Shown: piece by piece, positions 7,449 through 16,416 of the stretch | Layout: each line of letters starts with the position of its first letter | Numbering within the stretch: the stretch's first letter is position 1 | Assembly (NCBI GenBank): GCA_016794365.1 | Contig: JAEUKB010000026.1 | Location: 1-64,000 of the forward strand | Length of the DNA: 64,000 nucleotides | Direction of reading: 5' to 3' | Source of the DNA: Myxococcales bacterium | Lineage (GTDB): Bacteria; Myxococcota_A; Polyangia; Palsa-1104; JAEUJZ01 | Notes under the pieces: generated by a model | Told to the model about the DNA's origin: nothing | Database searches by the model: none | The model's input: only the letters and a program-made list of their open reading frames with translations | Program-made: the position numbers and the translations under genes

Positions 7449-10400
7449 GTGAGCGAGCCAACCTTCCAGCAGCGTCCGAAGACCCCGCAACCCCAGCCGC
7501 AACCCACCGCCAAGCCGCAAGGTCCGATCCTTGGTCCGGTGAATCAGCCTGCGCCGTGGCAGCTTGGGCCGACGATGCCGCCCAGCGCCAAGCCGCAGGT
7601 GACGGTGCCGCCGTACGCGGGCAGCTATGGAAACGGCTGGATGATGGGTCCGGTTGCTCCGCCGACGCTGAAAAACCCGCTCGGCCCGGTGGCGACGCAG
7701 ACTCCGGGGCCAGCGCAGACGCCGGTTACAGCGCAGACTCCGGGGCCAAACGGGACGACGACGCAGCCAGGGCAGACGACGACGCAGCCGGGGCAGACGA
7801 CGACGCAGCCGGGGCAGACGACGACGACGACGCAGCCGAACGCGCAGCAGCCGGTCAATCCTGCCGAGCCGCCGAAGCAGCCCGATCCGAAAGAGATCTC
7901 GCAGCTGGCCGCCGACATTCGCAAAGAGACGGACGGGCACTGGTTCGCAAACCCTGGCAGCACGCTCCAGCTTCTGCGGGGACGGACACCGGAAGAGATC
8001 GCGGCGATCAAGGCGGAATACAAGAGCCACTACGGAACGGACCTGGATCAGGCGCTGGGCGGTGCGCTGGGCGGCAAAGACAAGGCGGAATACCAGGCGC
8101 TGATGTCGCAGGACTCCAAAGATCCAGCGAGCCGGGCCAAGGCGGCGCTGGCGGGTCTTCAGAACGCGGAAAAAGACAACTTCATGGGCATCGGCGGCCA
8201 GCACGCGGACAAAGCGGCGGTCGAAAAGATCCTCAAAGGTCTGGATGCCGCGTCGCGGGCAGAGCTACAGAAGCAGGGCTTTGACCTCGATGGGTACTTG
8301 CAAAAGTATTACAGCGGCGACGAGCTGGTGAAGGTGAAGGCGCAGGGCAGCGGCGACAAAGCGTCCGAGATGGCCGCTGACCTGAAAATGGCGACGAACA
8401 CGGGCTGGTTTGGCGCGAGCACCGACAACACCAAGATCCTCGATACGCTGGCGCAGTGTAAGACCGAGGAAGAGCGCAAAGCGGTCGCCGAGGCGTACAA
8501 GCAGATCAGCAACGGCCAAGATCTGAACGCGATGATCGGCGACAAGCTAAAGAACGAAGATCAGAAGGCGGCGCAGGCGCTGCTCGATGGCAAGCCGGAT
8601 GTCGCGGCGGCGTATCAGATCGAAGCGGCGAGCAAGCCGCAAGGGATGCTGTCGTTCATCGGCATCGGGGGACCGGACAAAGAGCGACTGAACAAGCAGT
8701 TTGAAGGCAAGACGCCCGAGGAGTGCAAAGCGATTCGGGATGCCTACAACGCGACGATGGCGCCGCCGGACAAAAAGAACGATCCGAACTACAACGCGCT
8801 CGACTCGAAGCTGAACACGACGCTGTCGGGGGACGATCTGCTCAAGGCGCAGCAGCTTAGCCAAGAAGGCAAAGTGTCCGACGAGCTGGCGATCAAGATG
8901 GCGATGAACACCGGTCTGTTTGGCATGTTCACCGACGACAAGAAGGTGAACTCGGTGCTGGAAGGCAAGACCAAAGAGGAAATCGACGCGCTGTCGCTCA
9001 AGTACGCGAACCTGACCGGCGGTGGCGACATGGTCAAAGACCTGACGAACCGAACCGGCGGCGATGCGGGCTTTGAAGTGCAGATGAGCCTCAAAGGCAA
9101 GCCGACGACGCCGGAAGAGATGGTCGAGCGCGCCAACGAGCGCTATCAGCACCAGCGCGGCAACGGCATCCGCAACTTCTTCGTCGATACGTTCGGCGGC
9201 GAAGCGGGCAAAGACCTGGATCGGCAGAATCAGCGGCTGAACGCGTCGTACGACAAGGCGAAAGAAGGCGACGGCAAGGTGGACAGTGCAGAGTTTGCGG
9301 AGATCAACCAGCTAGCGGACTGGAACAAGATCGACGCAAAGTCGCTGCAAGAGCGAACGGACTCGATTGCCAACGCGGCGGGAACGGTGGCGAGCGTCAC
9401 GGCTGGTGTGGCGCTGACGATTGCGACGGCGGGTGCGGCTTCTCCGGTGTTGGCGGCGGCGCTGGTGGCGGGCGGCAGCGGCGCGGCGATGATGACAACC
9501 AAGGCGCTGGTCAAAGGCGGCGGCTACGGCGGCGACGAGCTAAAGGGCGACTTGGTCGATACCGGCTTTAGCATGGCGGGCGGTATGGCGACGGCGGGCA
9601 TCGGTCAGCTCATGCAGGGCGCGAAGATGGACGGCTTTTTGCGCAACGTGCTGAAGATCGATCCGACGAAAGCGGCGACAGAGCTGAGCGCGATCGAGAA
9701 GATGAAGATGAGCATCCTCTCGAAAGGCATTGAGGGCGGGCTCGGTGGTGTGTCGTCAGCAGCAACAAGCCGCAAGAACTGGGAAGGCAGCGGGGGCGAC
9801 TTCTTCGGCAACATGGCCAAAGACGGGCTGATGGGCTTTGGCAAGGGCGCGTTCGGAGGGCTGATGGGCTCGCTGCCGGGCACGCTGGCGGACAAGGACT
9901 TTGCGGCGGCGCATCCGGGCATGGCGTGGATGCAGAAGATCCCTGGGTTTGGCGATCCGGCGAAGAAGGATCAGGACTTTGGCATGGGCCAGTCGATCCT
10001 CAACGGGCTGATCTCGGGCGGCGGCAAGGCGGCCAAGAACTACGCGATGGAGACGGTGACCGAGACGCTCAAGGACGGCAACACCTGGAGCGGCGGCAAC
10101 ATCTGGAACAGCTTGCTCCAGCACGGCGAAGACAACCTCAACGAGGGCAAGTGGGCCAAGGATGTCGCGGGCGGCGTCAAAGACGGCGTGATGTCCAACC
10201 GGCTGGTGGAAAACAAGCTCCGCTCGCTGGTCGGAGCCGATCAGGTCGCGGCGGGCAGCAAGCCTTCAACGTGGGGCGACAACCTGACGGAGATGAGCGA
10301 TCGCTACAAGGTCGGCGCGATGAAGAACAGCGTCGGCGGCATGTTCGGCGGGCTGCTCGATTCGACGGTGGACGTGATGACACCGGGCAAAGACGGCACG

Positions 10401-10763
10401 CAGAACCAAGGGATGATGTTCCTCAACAACATCCTGACGGGCGGGCTCAAGGGCATTCAGTCGGGCATCGAGGGCGTCGATTCAGACAAGCGCGGCGAAG
10501 ATGCCAAAAAAGCGACGGAGAGCGAGCGAGACAAAGCGCGCGCGGCAGCCAATCCAGCCCCAGCGGCAACCCCGGCAGCGCCAGAGACAGCGCCAGCGCC
10601 AGCGACAGAGACAGCGCCGGTCCCAAGTAAAGTCGCAGCGACCAGCGATGCGCCGACAGAGACGGCTCCCGTTGCGACGGTTGTGCCCCCAGCCAACGAA
10701 GTGTTCCCGAATGCGCCCGCTGGCATGACCGATCAGGATGTCTTTGAGTACCTAAGCCACTAA
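7449..10763 (+). CDS. giant protein with annexin-like repeats and Gly/Ala-rich hydrophobic core
   Basis: 1104 aa from the GTG at 7449 (an in-frame TTG lies at 7431). The N-terminus (about 1-140) is Pro/Gln/Thr-rich with TTTQPGQ repeats. About residues 148-557 contain five annexin-like repeats. The clearest are LQLLRGRTPEEIAAIKAEYK then GTDLDQAL, and ILDTLAQCKTEEERKAVAEA then GQDLNAMIGDKL. Loop motifs GIGGQHADK and GIGGPDKER sit where annexins have the calcium loop G-x-GTD. An EF-hand-like stretch (EGDGKVDSAEF) follows near 610, then an Ala/Gly hydrophobic block (640-690) and KGGGYGGDELKGDLVDTGF. The C-terminus is Pro/Ala-rich. There is no signal peptide. Bacterial annexin repeats are known in a few phyla; the function here is unknown. 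It is 55 bp after the dksA-like gene. Confidence 0.75.
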   Translation: MSEPTFQQRPKTPQPQPQPTAKPQGPILGPVNQPAPWQLGPTMPPSAKPQVTVPPYAGSYGNGWMMGPVAPPTLKNPLGPVATQTPGPAQTPVTAQTPGPNGTTTQPGQTTTQPGQTTTQPGQTTTTTQPNAQQPVNPAEPPKQPDPKEISQLAADIRKETDGHWFANPGSTLQLLRGRTPEEIAAIKAEYKSHYGTDLDQALGGALGGKDKAEYQALMSQDSKDPASRAKAALAGLQNAEKDNFMGIGGQHADKAAVEKILKGLDAASRAELQKQGFDLDGYLQKYYSGDELVKVKAQGSGDKASEMAADLKMATNTGWFGASTDNTKILDTLAQCKTEEERKAVAEAYKQISNGQDLNAMIGDKLKNEDQKAAQALLDGKPDVAAAYQIEAASKPQGMLSFIGIGGPDKERLNKQFEGKTPEECKAIRDAYNATMAPPDKKNDPNYNALDSKLNTTLSGDDLLKAQQLSQEGKVSDELAIKMAMNTGLFGMFTDDKKVNSVLEGKTKEEIDALSLKYANLTGGGDMVKDLTNRTGGDAGFEVQMSLKGKPTTPEEMVERANERYQHQRGNGIRNFFVDTFGGEAGKDLDRQNQRLNASYDKAKEGDGKVDSAEFAEINQLADWNKIDAKSLQERTDSIANAAGTVASVTAGVALTIATAGAASPVLAAALVAGGSGAAMMTTKALVKGGGYGGDELKGDLVDTGFSMAGGMATAGIGQLMQGAKMDGFLRNVLKIDPTKAATELSAIEKMKMSILSKGIEGGLGGVSSAATSRKNWEGSGGDFFGNMAKDGLMGFGKGAFGGLMGSLPGTLADKDFAAAHPGMAWMQKIPGFGDPAKKDQDFGMGQSILNGLISGGGKAAKNYAMETVTETLKDGNTWSGGNIWNSLLQHGEDNLNEGKWAKDVAGGVKDGVMSNRLVENKLRSLVGADQVAAGSKPSTWGDNLTEMSDRYKVGAMKNSVGGMFGGLLDSTVDVMTPGKDGTQNQGMMFLNNILTGGLKGIQSGIEGVDSDKRGEDAKKATESERDKARAAANPAPAATPAAPETAPAPATETAPVPSKVAATSDAPTETAPVATVVPPANEVFPNAPAGMTDQDVFEYLSH

Positions 10764-10773
10764 CATAGCGAGC

Positions 10774-11313
10774 ATGGCTAGCTCATCGCCTGCTGCGCCC
10801 CACCCTGCTTCTTCCACCGATGGACCGCCGGTCTTGCTCACCGAGTTGGCTGAGCGCCTGAAGACCGCGCTGGCTGTGCTGATCGATCCGTCGCAAGAGC
10901 TTCTGCGGCTGCCGTTTCTGCGCTCGCTTCAGCCATCGGAAACGGACTATTCGCAGGTGTTCGTAGGGGACGCCGCGAGCCGGGCCCGCGCATTTTACGA
11001 TTCGCTGTGGCAAGCGCCGCTTACGCCAAGCTGGAACCCTCGGCATACGCTGATTCGCATTCACGTCGCACAGCCGGAAGACTTTGCGATCGAGCATCCT
11101 CGCGCGGCGGCGTTTCCGCAGGGCTATCGAGCGATTGCGTCGCAGCTACAGCCGGGTGTGCCGTGGGCCTGCTTTTCGCTGCTGGAAGCGGGAGACTCGC
11201 TCGGCGTTTCGACGGATGGCATCGTGCTGGTCGGCGGACGGCTGCGCTGGTTTCCACGTCCGTTTGTGGCGCTAAAAGCCGCAAGTGATACGGGACGGAC
11301 AACGCAGGTCTGA
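10774..11313 (+). CDS. conserved-looking hypothetical protein, 179 aa
   Basis: Begins 10 bp after the annexin-like gene, so it is probably in the same operon. The N-terminal 20 residues are Ser/Ala/Pro-rich; the rest looks like a compact globular alpha/beta protein (HTLIRIHVAQPEDFAIEH, PWACFSLLEAGDSLGVS, GRLRWFPRPFVALK). No signal peptide, membrane segment or recognised motif is visible. By position it may be an accessory factor or chaperone for the giant protein, but this rests on gene order alone. Confidence 0.65.
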   Translation: MASSSPAAPHPASSTDGPPVLLTELAERLKTALAVLIDPSQELLRLPFLRSLQPSETDYSQVFVGDAASRARAFYDSLWQAPLTPSWNPRHTLIRIHVAQPEDFAIEHPRAAAFPQGYRAIASQLQPGVPWACFSLLEAGDSLGVSTDGIVLVGGRLRWFPRPFVALKAASDTGRTTQV

Positions 11314-11330
11314 CACGGGGTGATGGACCG

Positions 11331-12281
11331 ATGAACGGATCAATGAACGAAACGGGCGCAAAAAAGCCAATGCAGATGTGGATGCTCATTGCTGGCGGTG
11401 TGGTGCTGGTTGCGCTGCTGATGGTGTGGAAGCTGTCGGCGCAGGGAAAAGCGAAAGCGGAAGCGCAGACGGCTCGTTATCAAGCGCTGATGCAGCAGAA
11501 GTCGTACACCGCGACGGCGTTTCGCTGCACGGTGCAGTTTCCTGCGGGCTTTGCGCATCGGGTCACGTCGTACGATCCATTCGAGTTTCGCGGTCGTCGT
11601 GCGGAGCTGGCGACGTGCAATGACGCAACGGACGGCGAGGTCTGGGCAGAGTTTTATGCGCTGCCCGGTAACGACGACACGGCGCCGCTGCTGCGTGAAG
11701 CGTTCGCGGACGAGACCCACCGGCTGTTTCGCCAGCGACTGGCATTTCTGTTCGACTACGCGCTGCCAAGTGATGTGGATCAGCTGCGCGGCAAGCTCCA
11801 AGTGCTGGGCCAAACCGAGCAAGACGGCTGGCAGGTTCGGCTGTCGTATCTACCAACGCCACACGGCGCAGCGCAGGTGAGCCCGCTGCCCGTGCCCAGG
11901 ACCGAGCTTCGCCAAGAAGATGTCGTCGCACAGCTCCCGATGTTTGGGATTCCATCGGGGAACGTGAGCCCGCTTGTGTGGGTCGGGATCGATGACTTCC
12001 GCAACCAGTCCGAGCGCGATGCCTTCCGACGCGCGGAACGAAAAGCGCTGGAGTCGCTCAAAGAGCAGCAGGCGCAGTATCAAAAAGCGCGTGAGCGGTT
12101 CTTGCGCATGCATCGTCATGTGTACTTGATGGAAGCCGCGAAGGCGGTGTCGCCCGGTCAGGTGGTGATCCTGCGACGGTTCGGATCGATCATGGACCAG
12201 AAGACGACGCAGTACGCGGCGCAGATCATCCAGCAGATGATGGCATCGGTGCGCTGTGACGATTCGTCCGCACCGCGCTAA
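11331..12281 (+). CDS. single-pass membrane protein, unknown function
   Basis: 316 aa, starting 17 bp after the preceding gene. A short cytoplasmic N-terminus is followed by one transmembrane helix (about residues 17-36, MLIAGGVVLVALLMVW). The remainder is a soluble domain, presumably outside the cytoplasmic membrane, with a DcrB/PsbP-like feel: FRCTVQFPAGFAHRVTSYDP then an alpha/beta part (QVLGQTEQDGWQVRLSYLP). It contains a charged helix (about 225-260) and the C-terminal segment TTQYAAQIIQQMMASVRC, common in proteins that end such a fold. No catalytic motif is seen. It is the third member of the annexin-like cluster. Confidence 0.65.
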   Translation: MNGSMNETGAKKPMQMWMLIAGGVVLVALLMVWKLSAQGKAKAEAQTARYQALMQQKSYTATAFRCTVQFPAGFAHRVTSYDPFEFRGRRAELATCNDATDGEVWAEFYALPGNDDTAPLLREAFADETHRLFRQRLAFLFDYALPSDVDQLRGKLQVLGQTEQDGWQVRLSYLPTPHGAAQVSPLPVPRTELRQEDVVAQLPMFGIPSGNVSPLVWVGIDDFRNQSERDAFRRAERKALESLKEQQAQYQKARERFLRMHRHVYLMEAAKAVSPGQVVILRRFGSIMDQKTTQYAAQIIQQMMASVRCDDSSAPR

Positions 12282-12393
12282 CGGACAAGCGGATGGGTGA
12301 CAGCGCTCCGACAGGGAAACGCGGACGCCGAGTGCGAGACCGCGCAAGTCTCGGATAGAATTGGTGCTAACTCGCGATGCGAGAAGGTGAAAA

Positions 12394-13467
12394 GTGACGC
12401 AAGTGGCAGAAACCACGACGGCTCAGCAGGCCGCGCAGCAGATCGAAGGATTCCGCAGCAACGTCCGCAAGCTACGCGACGAGATTGCTCGCGTCATCGT
12501 CGGCCATGAAGAGATCGTCGAAGGCGTGGTGATTGCGCTGCTGTCGGGCGGACATGTGCTGCTCGAAGGTGTGCCGGGCCTGGGCAAGACGATGATGGTG
12601 AAGACGCTGGCCGAAGCGATCGACCTGACGTTTTCGCGGGTGCAGTTTACGCCGGACCTGATGCCTGCCGATATCTTGGGAACCAACGTGCTCGTCGAAG
12701 AAGAGAGCGGACGACGCCACTTTGAGTTCCAGCGCGGACCGATCTTTGCGCACATCGTGCTGGCCGACGAGATAAACCGCGCGACGCCGAAGACGCAGTC
12801 GGCTCTGCTTGAAACGATGCAAGAGCAGACGGTGACGGTGTCGAAGACGACGTATCAGCTTCCGCAGCCGTTCTTTGTGCTGGCGACGCAAAACCCACTG
12901 GAGATGGAAGGAACGTATCCGCTGCCGGAAGCGCAGCTCGATCGCTTCTTCTTCAAGCTGCGGGTGGATTTTCCGTCGGCAGATGCGCTGCACACGATCC
13001 TCGATCGAACGACCAGTCAGCAGCACATCCACGCAAAGAAGGTGCTGGGCGGTCCAGAGCTTCTCGAGCTGCGCAGCCTGGTTCGGCAAGTGCCGGTGGC
13101 GCGCTCGGTGCAAGACTTCGCGGTGCGGATCTTGGTGGGCACGCATCCCGACGCAGACAAGGCAGCCAAGGCGCTGGGCAGCAAGGTCGAAAAGGCGGAC
13201 AAAAACGATCTGGTGCGACGCTTTGTTCGCTATGGCGGGTCGCCGCGTGGGGCCCAAGCGCTGCTGCTGGGTGCAAAGGTGCTGGCGCTGCTCGACGGAC
13301 GGTTTGCGGTGTCGTGTGCGGATGTGGCGAAGGTGGCGCGTCCGGCGCTGCGACATCGACTGATCCTCAACTTTGAAGGCCAGGCCGAAGGTGTTTCGAC
13401 GGACGACATCATCGGATCGATCTTGGCGAAAACGCCCGAAGCGCTGCCCGGCGGAGCGCGATCGTAG
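12394..13467 (+). CDS. MoxR-family AAA+ ATPase
   Basis: 357 aa from the GTG at 12394, chosen for the GAGAAGG site six bases upstream. It has Walker A GVPGLGKT (about residue 65), Walker B VLADEINRA (about 128), sensor 1 FVLATQNP, and the arginine-finger segment LPEAQLDRFFFKL, all typical of MoxR ATPases. These work as chaperones that assemble metal cofactors or complexes, with vWA partner proteins encoded beside them. A possible -10 box (TAGAAT, 12356-12361) lies upstream. It is the first gene of a four-gene operon with DUF58 and vWA proteins. Confidence 0.93.
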   Translation: MTQVAETTTAQQAAQQIEGFRSNVRKLRDEIARVIVGHEEIVEGVVIALLSGGHVLLEGVPGLGKTMMVKTLAEAIDLTFSRVQFTPDLMPADILGTNVLVEEESGRRHFEFQRGPIFAHIVLADEINRATPKTQSALLETMQEQTVTVSKTTYQLPQPFFVLATQNPLEMEGTYPLPEAQLDRFFFKLRVDFPSADALHTILDRTTSQQHIHAKKVLGGPELLELRSLVRQVPVARSVQDFAVRILVGTHPDADKAAKALGSKVEKADKNDLVRRFVRYGGSPRGAQALLLGAKVLALLDGRFAVSCADVAKVARPALRHRLILNFEGQAEGVSTDDIIGSILAKTPEALPGGARS

Positions 13468-13474
13468 GAAGCCC

Positions 13475-14425
13475 GTGGATCAGACCGCAGCATCGACGCA
13501 AGCGGCACAAGCGGGCTTTGACCAGCAGTTTCTCAAGCAGCTGGAATACCTGCATGTCGTCGCGAAAAAGGTCTTCGCAGGCAAGAGCCGGGCGGAACGG
13601 CGCTCGCGTGGGCAAGGCTCAGGGATCGAGTTTGCCGATCACCGCGACTACACGGCGGGCGACGATCTGCGCTACCTCGACTGGTCGGTCTATGGGCGAA
13701 TGGATCGCCTGCTGCTGCGCCTGTTTGAGCAAGAAGAAGATCTGCACATCTATCTGCTGATTGATCGCTCGGTGTCGATGCGGCTCGGGGGTCGTCCCGA
13801 TGTGCCGATGCTCAAGCGCAGTGCCGAGGGACGAATGGCCAAGCTGGGCTACGCGGCACAGGTGGCGGCGGCGCTCGGTTATGTCGGGCTGGCGAACCTG
13901 GATCGGGTGGCGATGTACGGACTGGGCGAGCGACTGTCGGCAGAGCTTCCAGCGTCACGCGGCAAAGGACAGATCTTCAAGGTTTTCGATTTTTTGGCGG
14001 GGCTTAAGCCAGAAGGAAAGACCGATCTACGGGCCTCGATCGGTGAGTTTGTGCAGCGCATCAAGCGACGGGGCATCGCGATCGTGATCTCGGACTTTTA
14101 CGATCACAGCGGCTACGAAGAGGGACTGAACCTTTTGCGCTATCACCGCTTCGAGCCTGCGGCGATTCAGATCATCGATCCGATGGAAGTCAATCCGTCG
14201 GTACGCGGCGACATCGAAATCGTGGACATGGAAACCGGCGAGCTACGCGAAGTGACGCTGTCGCAGTCGCTCATCGATGCCTACAAAAAGGAACATACGA
14301 ACTACTGCGAGACGCTGGCCGCCTTCTGCAAGAGCCGCAGCATCAGCTACATCCGCGCCGAAACCAGCATGCCGTTTGATGAGCTGACGCTGTTTGCCCT
14401 GCAAAAAGGGGGCTTTATCCGATGA
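13475..14425 (+). CDS. DUF58 domain protein (MoxR partner)
   Basis: 316 aa from the GTG at 13475, which has TAGGAAG just upstream; the frame opens earlier but overlaps moxR. The DUF58 signature DYTAGDDLRYLDWSVYGR is near residue 55. A degenerate vWA fold follows, with LLIDRSVSM (MIDAS-like DxSxS) and VISDFYDHSGYEEG. DUF58 proteins are encoded next to MoxR ATPases in almost all bacteria that have them and are thought to be their adaptor or substrate. It starts 7 bp after moxR and overlaps the next gene by ATGA. Confidence 0.92.
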   Translation: MDQTAASTQAAQAGFDQQFLKQLEYLHVVAKKVFAGKSRAERRSRGQGSGIEFADHRDYTAGDDLRYLDWSVYGRMDRLLLRLFEQEEDLHIYLLIDRSVSMRLGGRPDVPMLKRSAEGRMAKLGYAAQVAAALGYVGLANLDRVAMYGLGERLSAELPASRGKGQIFKVFDFLAGLKPEGKTDLRASIGEFVQRIKRRGIAIVISDFYDHSGYEEGLNLLRYHRFEPAAIQIIDPMEVNPSVRGDIEIVDMETGELREVTLSQSLIDAYKKEHTNYCETLAAFCKSRSISYIRAETSMPFDELTLFALQKGGFIR

Positions 14426-16416
14426 CGCCGTTTACGCTGCTCGGCCTGCCGTGGGGACAGCTTGCTCCGATTGCGGCGGGAGGAACGGCGCTGCTGACGC
14501 TGCTGTATGTGCTACGGCAGCGACGCCGACGGCTGGAAGTACCGTTTTCCCCGCTGTGGCAGAAAGTGCTCGGGCAGAGCGAGGCGATGAGCCTGTGGCA
14601 AAAGCTGCTTCGGCTGTTGTCGCTGCTGCTTCAGCTCCTGGTGCTGGGACTTTTGACACTGGCGCTCGGGGATCCTCGGCTGGGACGGTCGCAGGAAGGG
14701 CGCTCGCTCGTGATCTTGATGGATGCGTCGGCGTCGATGCAGGCGCAGATCCCAAGCCTGCCGGGCAAGTCGCGGCTGGATCTGTCGCGCGCGGCTGCCG
14801 AGGAGCTGATTCGCGGGCTCCACGGAGACGATCTGGCGGTCGTGGTGCAGCTCGATGGCAGACCGGCACCGCTGGGCGGATTTTCCGACGATGAGCGAGA
14901 GCTACAGTCCCAGCTTGGCCAAGTCACCGCCAAAGACACGTCGGCGGACCTACCGGCGGCCTTGCTGCTGGCGCAGGCGCTGCTTCAAGGTCGTCCACAC
15001 CCGCAGGTTGTGCTGTTTTCAGACGGTGGATTTGATGAAGCCACGCTCAAGCAGAAGCCGAGCGGGCTGGATGTGCGCTTTGTGCCACTGCCAACGCAGG
15101 CGCAGCTTCGACCGAGCGAGGGCAATGCCGCGATCACGTCCTTTGCGGTGCGTCGCTATCGTCGCAATCGCCTCAGCTACGAAGTGCTGCTACAGCTTTC
15201 GTATTTTCCGTCTCCCGGTGCGAATCAGACCGCGCGCGCAGCCCAGCTGGAGCTACGACAAGAAGGCGAGCTGGTCGATGTGCAAAAGATTCAGCTCGCA
15301 GCGGGAGAACAGACGCGAAAGCTCTATCCGAGCCTGTCGGGCGCGGGGACACACCTGGAAGCCACACTGACGCTGCTCGATGGTGCAGTGGACGTATTAC
15401 CGACAGACAATCACGCCTATGCAGTGCTGCCCGAGCGCGAGCGCGTCAAGCTGCTGATGGTGACGCGCGGCAACCTGTTTCTGGAAGGTGCGCTGCTCGC
15501 GGCGAGTGCGGGCGAAGAAAATCACCTGCAAATCGACAAGCTATCGCCGACGCAATATTCAGACGACAAAGCGCTGCGCTACGACGCGGTGCTGTTTGAT
15601 GCCTGGACGCCTGCGAAGCCTCCCGAAGTTCATGCGATCTATCTGGACCCGCAAGGTGAGCAGAGTCCGTTTACCGTCGCCAAGACCGTGACCGCGCCAT
15701 ATCTGTCGGACATTGACGAACAGCATCCGGTGATGCGCTGGGTTTCGCTCGGGGATATCAACATGAGCCGCTCGTCGGTGTTTCGTCTGGGACCGTATGA
15801 CCGAGCGCTGGCGCAGATGCTAAAGGATCCGATTGTGGTGGCGCGCGAGCAGCCTGGACCGACGGGAATGAAGCGAAGCCTGGCGATTGGATTCGATGTC
15901 CGTCAGAGCGATCTGCCGCTGCGCGTCGCGTTTCCGGTGCTGCTGATGAACGCGATGGACTGGTTTGCGGGCGATGTCGATGAAGATCTGGGCAGCTTCC
16001 GAACCGGCACGACGCTGGTGGTGCCGCTACGCGGAGGTCGTGCGCGCACAGCGAGCCAAGCGTCGGAAGCGCAGCTCTCGCAGGTGAAGCAGGCCGATCT
16101 GACGCTGCCGGGAGGACAGCTTGCGCCGGTGCCGGTTCACGAAGGCGTGGTGAAGCTGTACGGCGAACAGACCGGGTTTTATTCGCTGCGCGTGCCGGAG
16201 CTGCTCAGGAGCTGGACGCTCGCGCTCAACCTGCTCGATCCCGAGGAATCGTCGGTGGTGCTTCGTCGCGAGCTTCAGCTTGAACAGAAGCTGCTGCGAC
16301 CGCCCGATCCGGGGCAGCAAGCGCTCAGACGGACGCTGTGGCCGTATCTGCTGCTTGTGGCGGCGCTGCTCTTGTTTGTCGAGTGGTGGACCTATCATCG
16401 CAGGTGGACGGTATGA
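14422..16416 (+). CDS. BatA-type membrane protein with vWA domain
   Basis: 664 aa. The N-terminal BatA domain has a membrane helix (about residues 12-32), the basic stretch RQRRRRLEVPFSPLW, and a second helix (about 55-80). A vWA domain starts LVILMDASASM (about 94-200) with an intact DxSxS MIDAS. A long beta-rich extracytoplasmic region follows (about 235-610), and a last helix (PYLLLVAALLLFVEWW) sits near the end. Bat proteins (Bacteroides aerotolerance) occur with MoxR and DUF58 and sit in the inner membrane. The gene overlaps both neighbours by 4 bp, so translation is coupled through the whole operon. Confidence 0.87.
   Translation: MTPFTLLGLPWGQLAPIAAGGTALLTLLYVLRQRRRRLEVPFSPLWQKVLGQSEAMSLWQKLLRLLSLLLQLLVLGLLTLALGDPRLGRSQEGRSLVILMDASASMQAQIPSLPGKSRLDLSRAAAEELIRGLHGDDLAVVVQLDGRPAPLGGFSDDERELQSQLGQVTAKDTSADLPAALLLAQALLQGRPHPQVVLFSDGGFDEATLKQKPSGLDVRFVPLPTQAQLRPSEGNAAITSFAVRRYRRNRLSYEVLLQLSYFPSPGANQTARAAQLELRQEGELVDVQKIQLAAGEQTRKLYPSLSGAGTHLEATLTLLDGAVDVLPTDNHAYAVLPERERVKLLMVTRGNLFLEGALLAASAGEENHLQIDKLSPTQYSDDKALRYDAVLFDAWTPAKPPEVHAIYLDPQGEQSPFTVAKTVTAPYLSDIDEQHPVMRWVSLGDINMSRSSVFRLGPYDRALAQMLKDPIVVAREQPGPTGMKRSLAIGFDVRQSDLPLRVAFPVLLMNAMDWFAGDVDEDLGSFRTGTTLVVPLRGGRARTASQASEAQLSQVKQADLTLPGGQLAPVPVHEGVVKLYGEQTGFYSLRVPELLRSWTLALNLLDPEESSVVLRRELQLEQKLLRPPDPGQQALRRTLWPYLLLVAALLLFVEWWTYHRRWTV

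Noticed and set aside
7449..10763. Toxin or contractile-injection effector with a catalytic domain
   Set aside because: No enzymatic motif or sheath/tube gene is visible in the window. The likeness is compositional only, so it is kept as a hypothesis in the findings.
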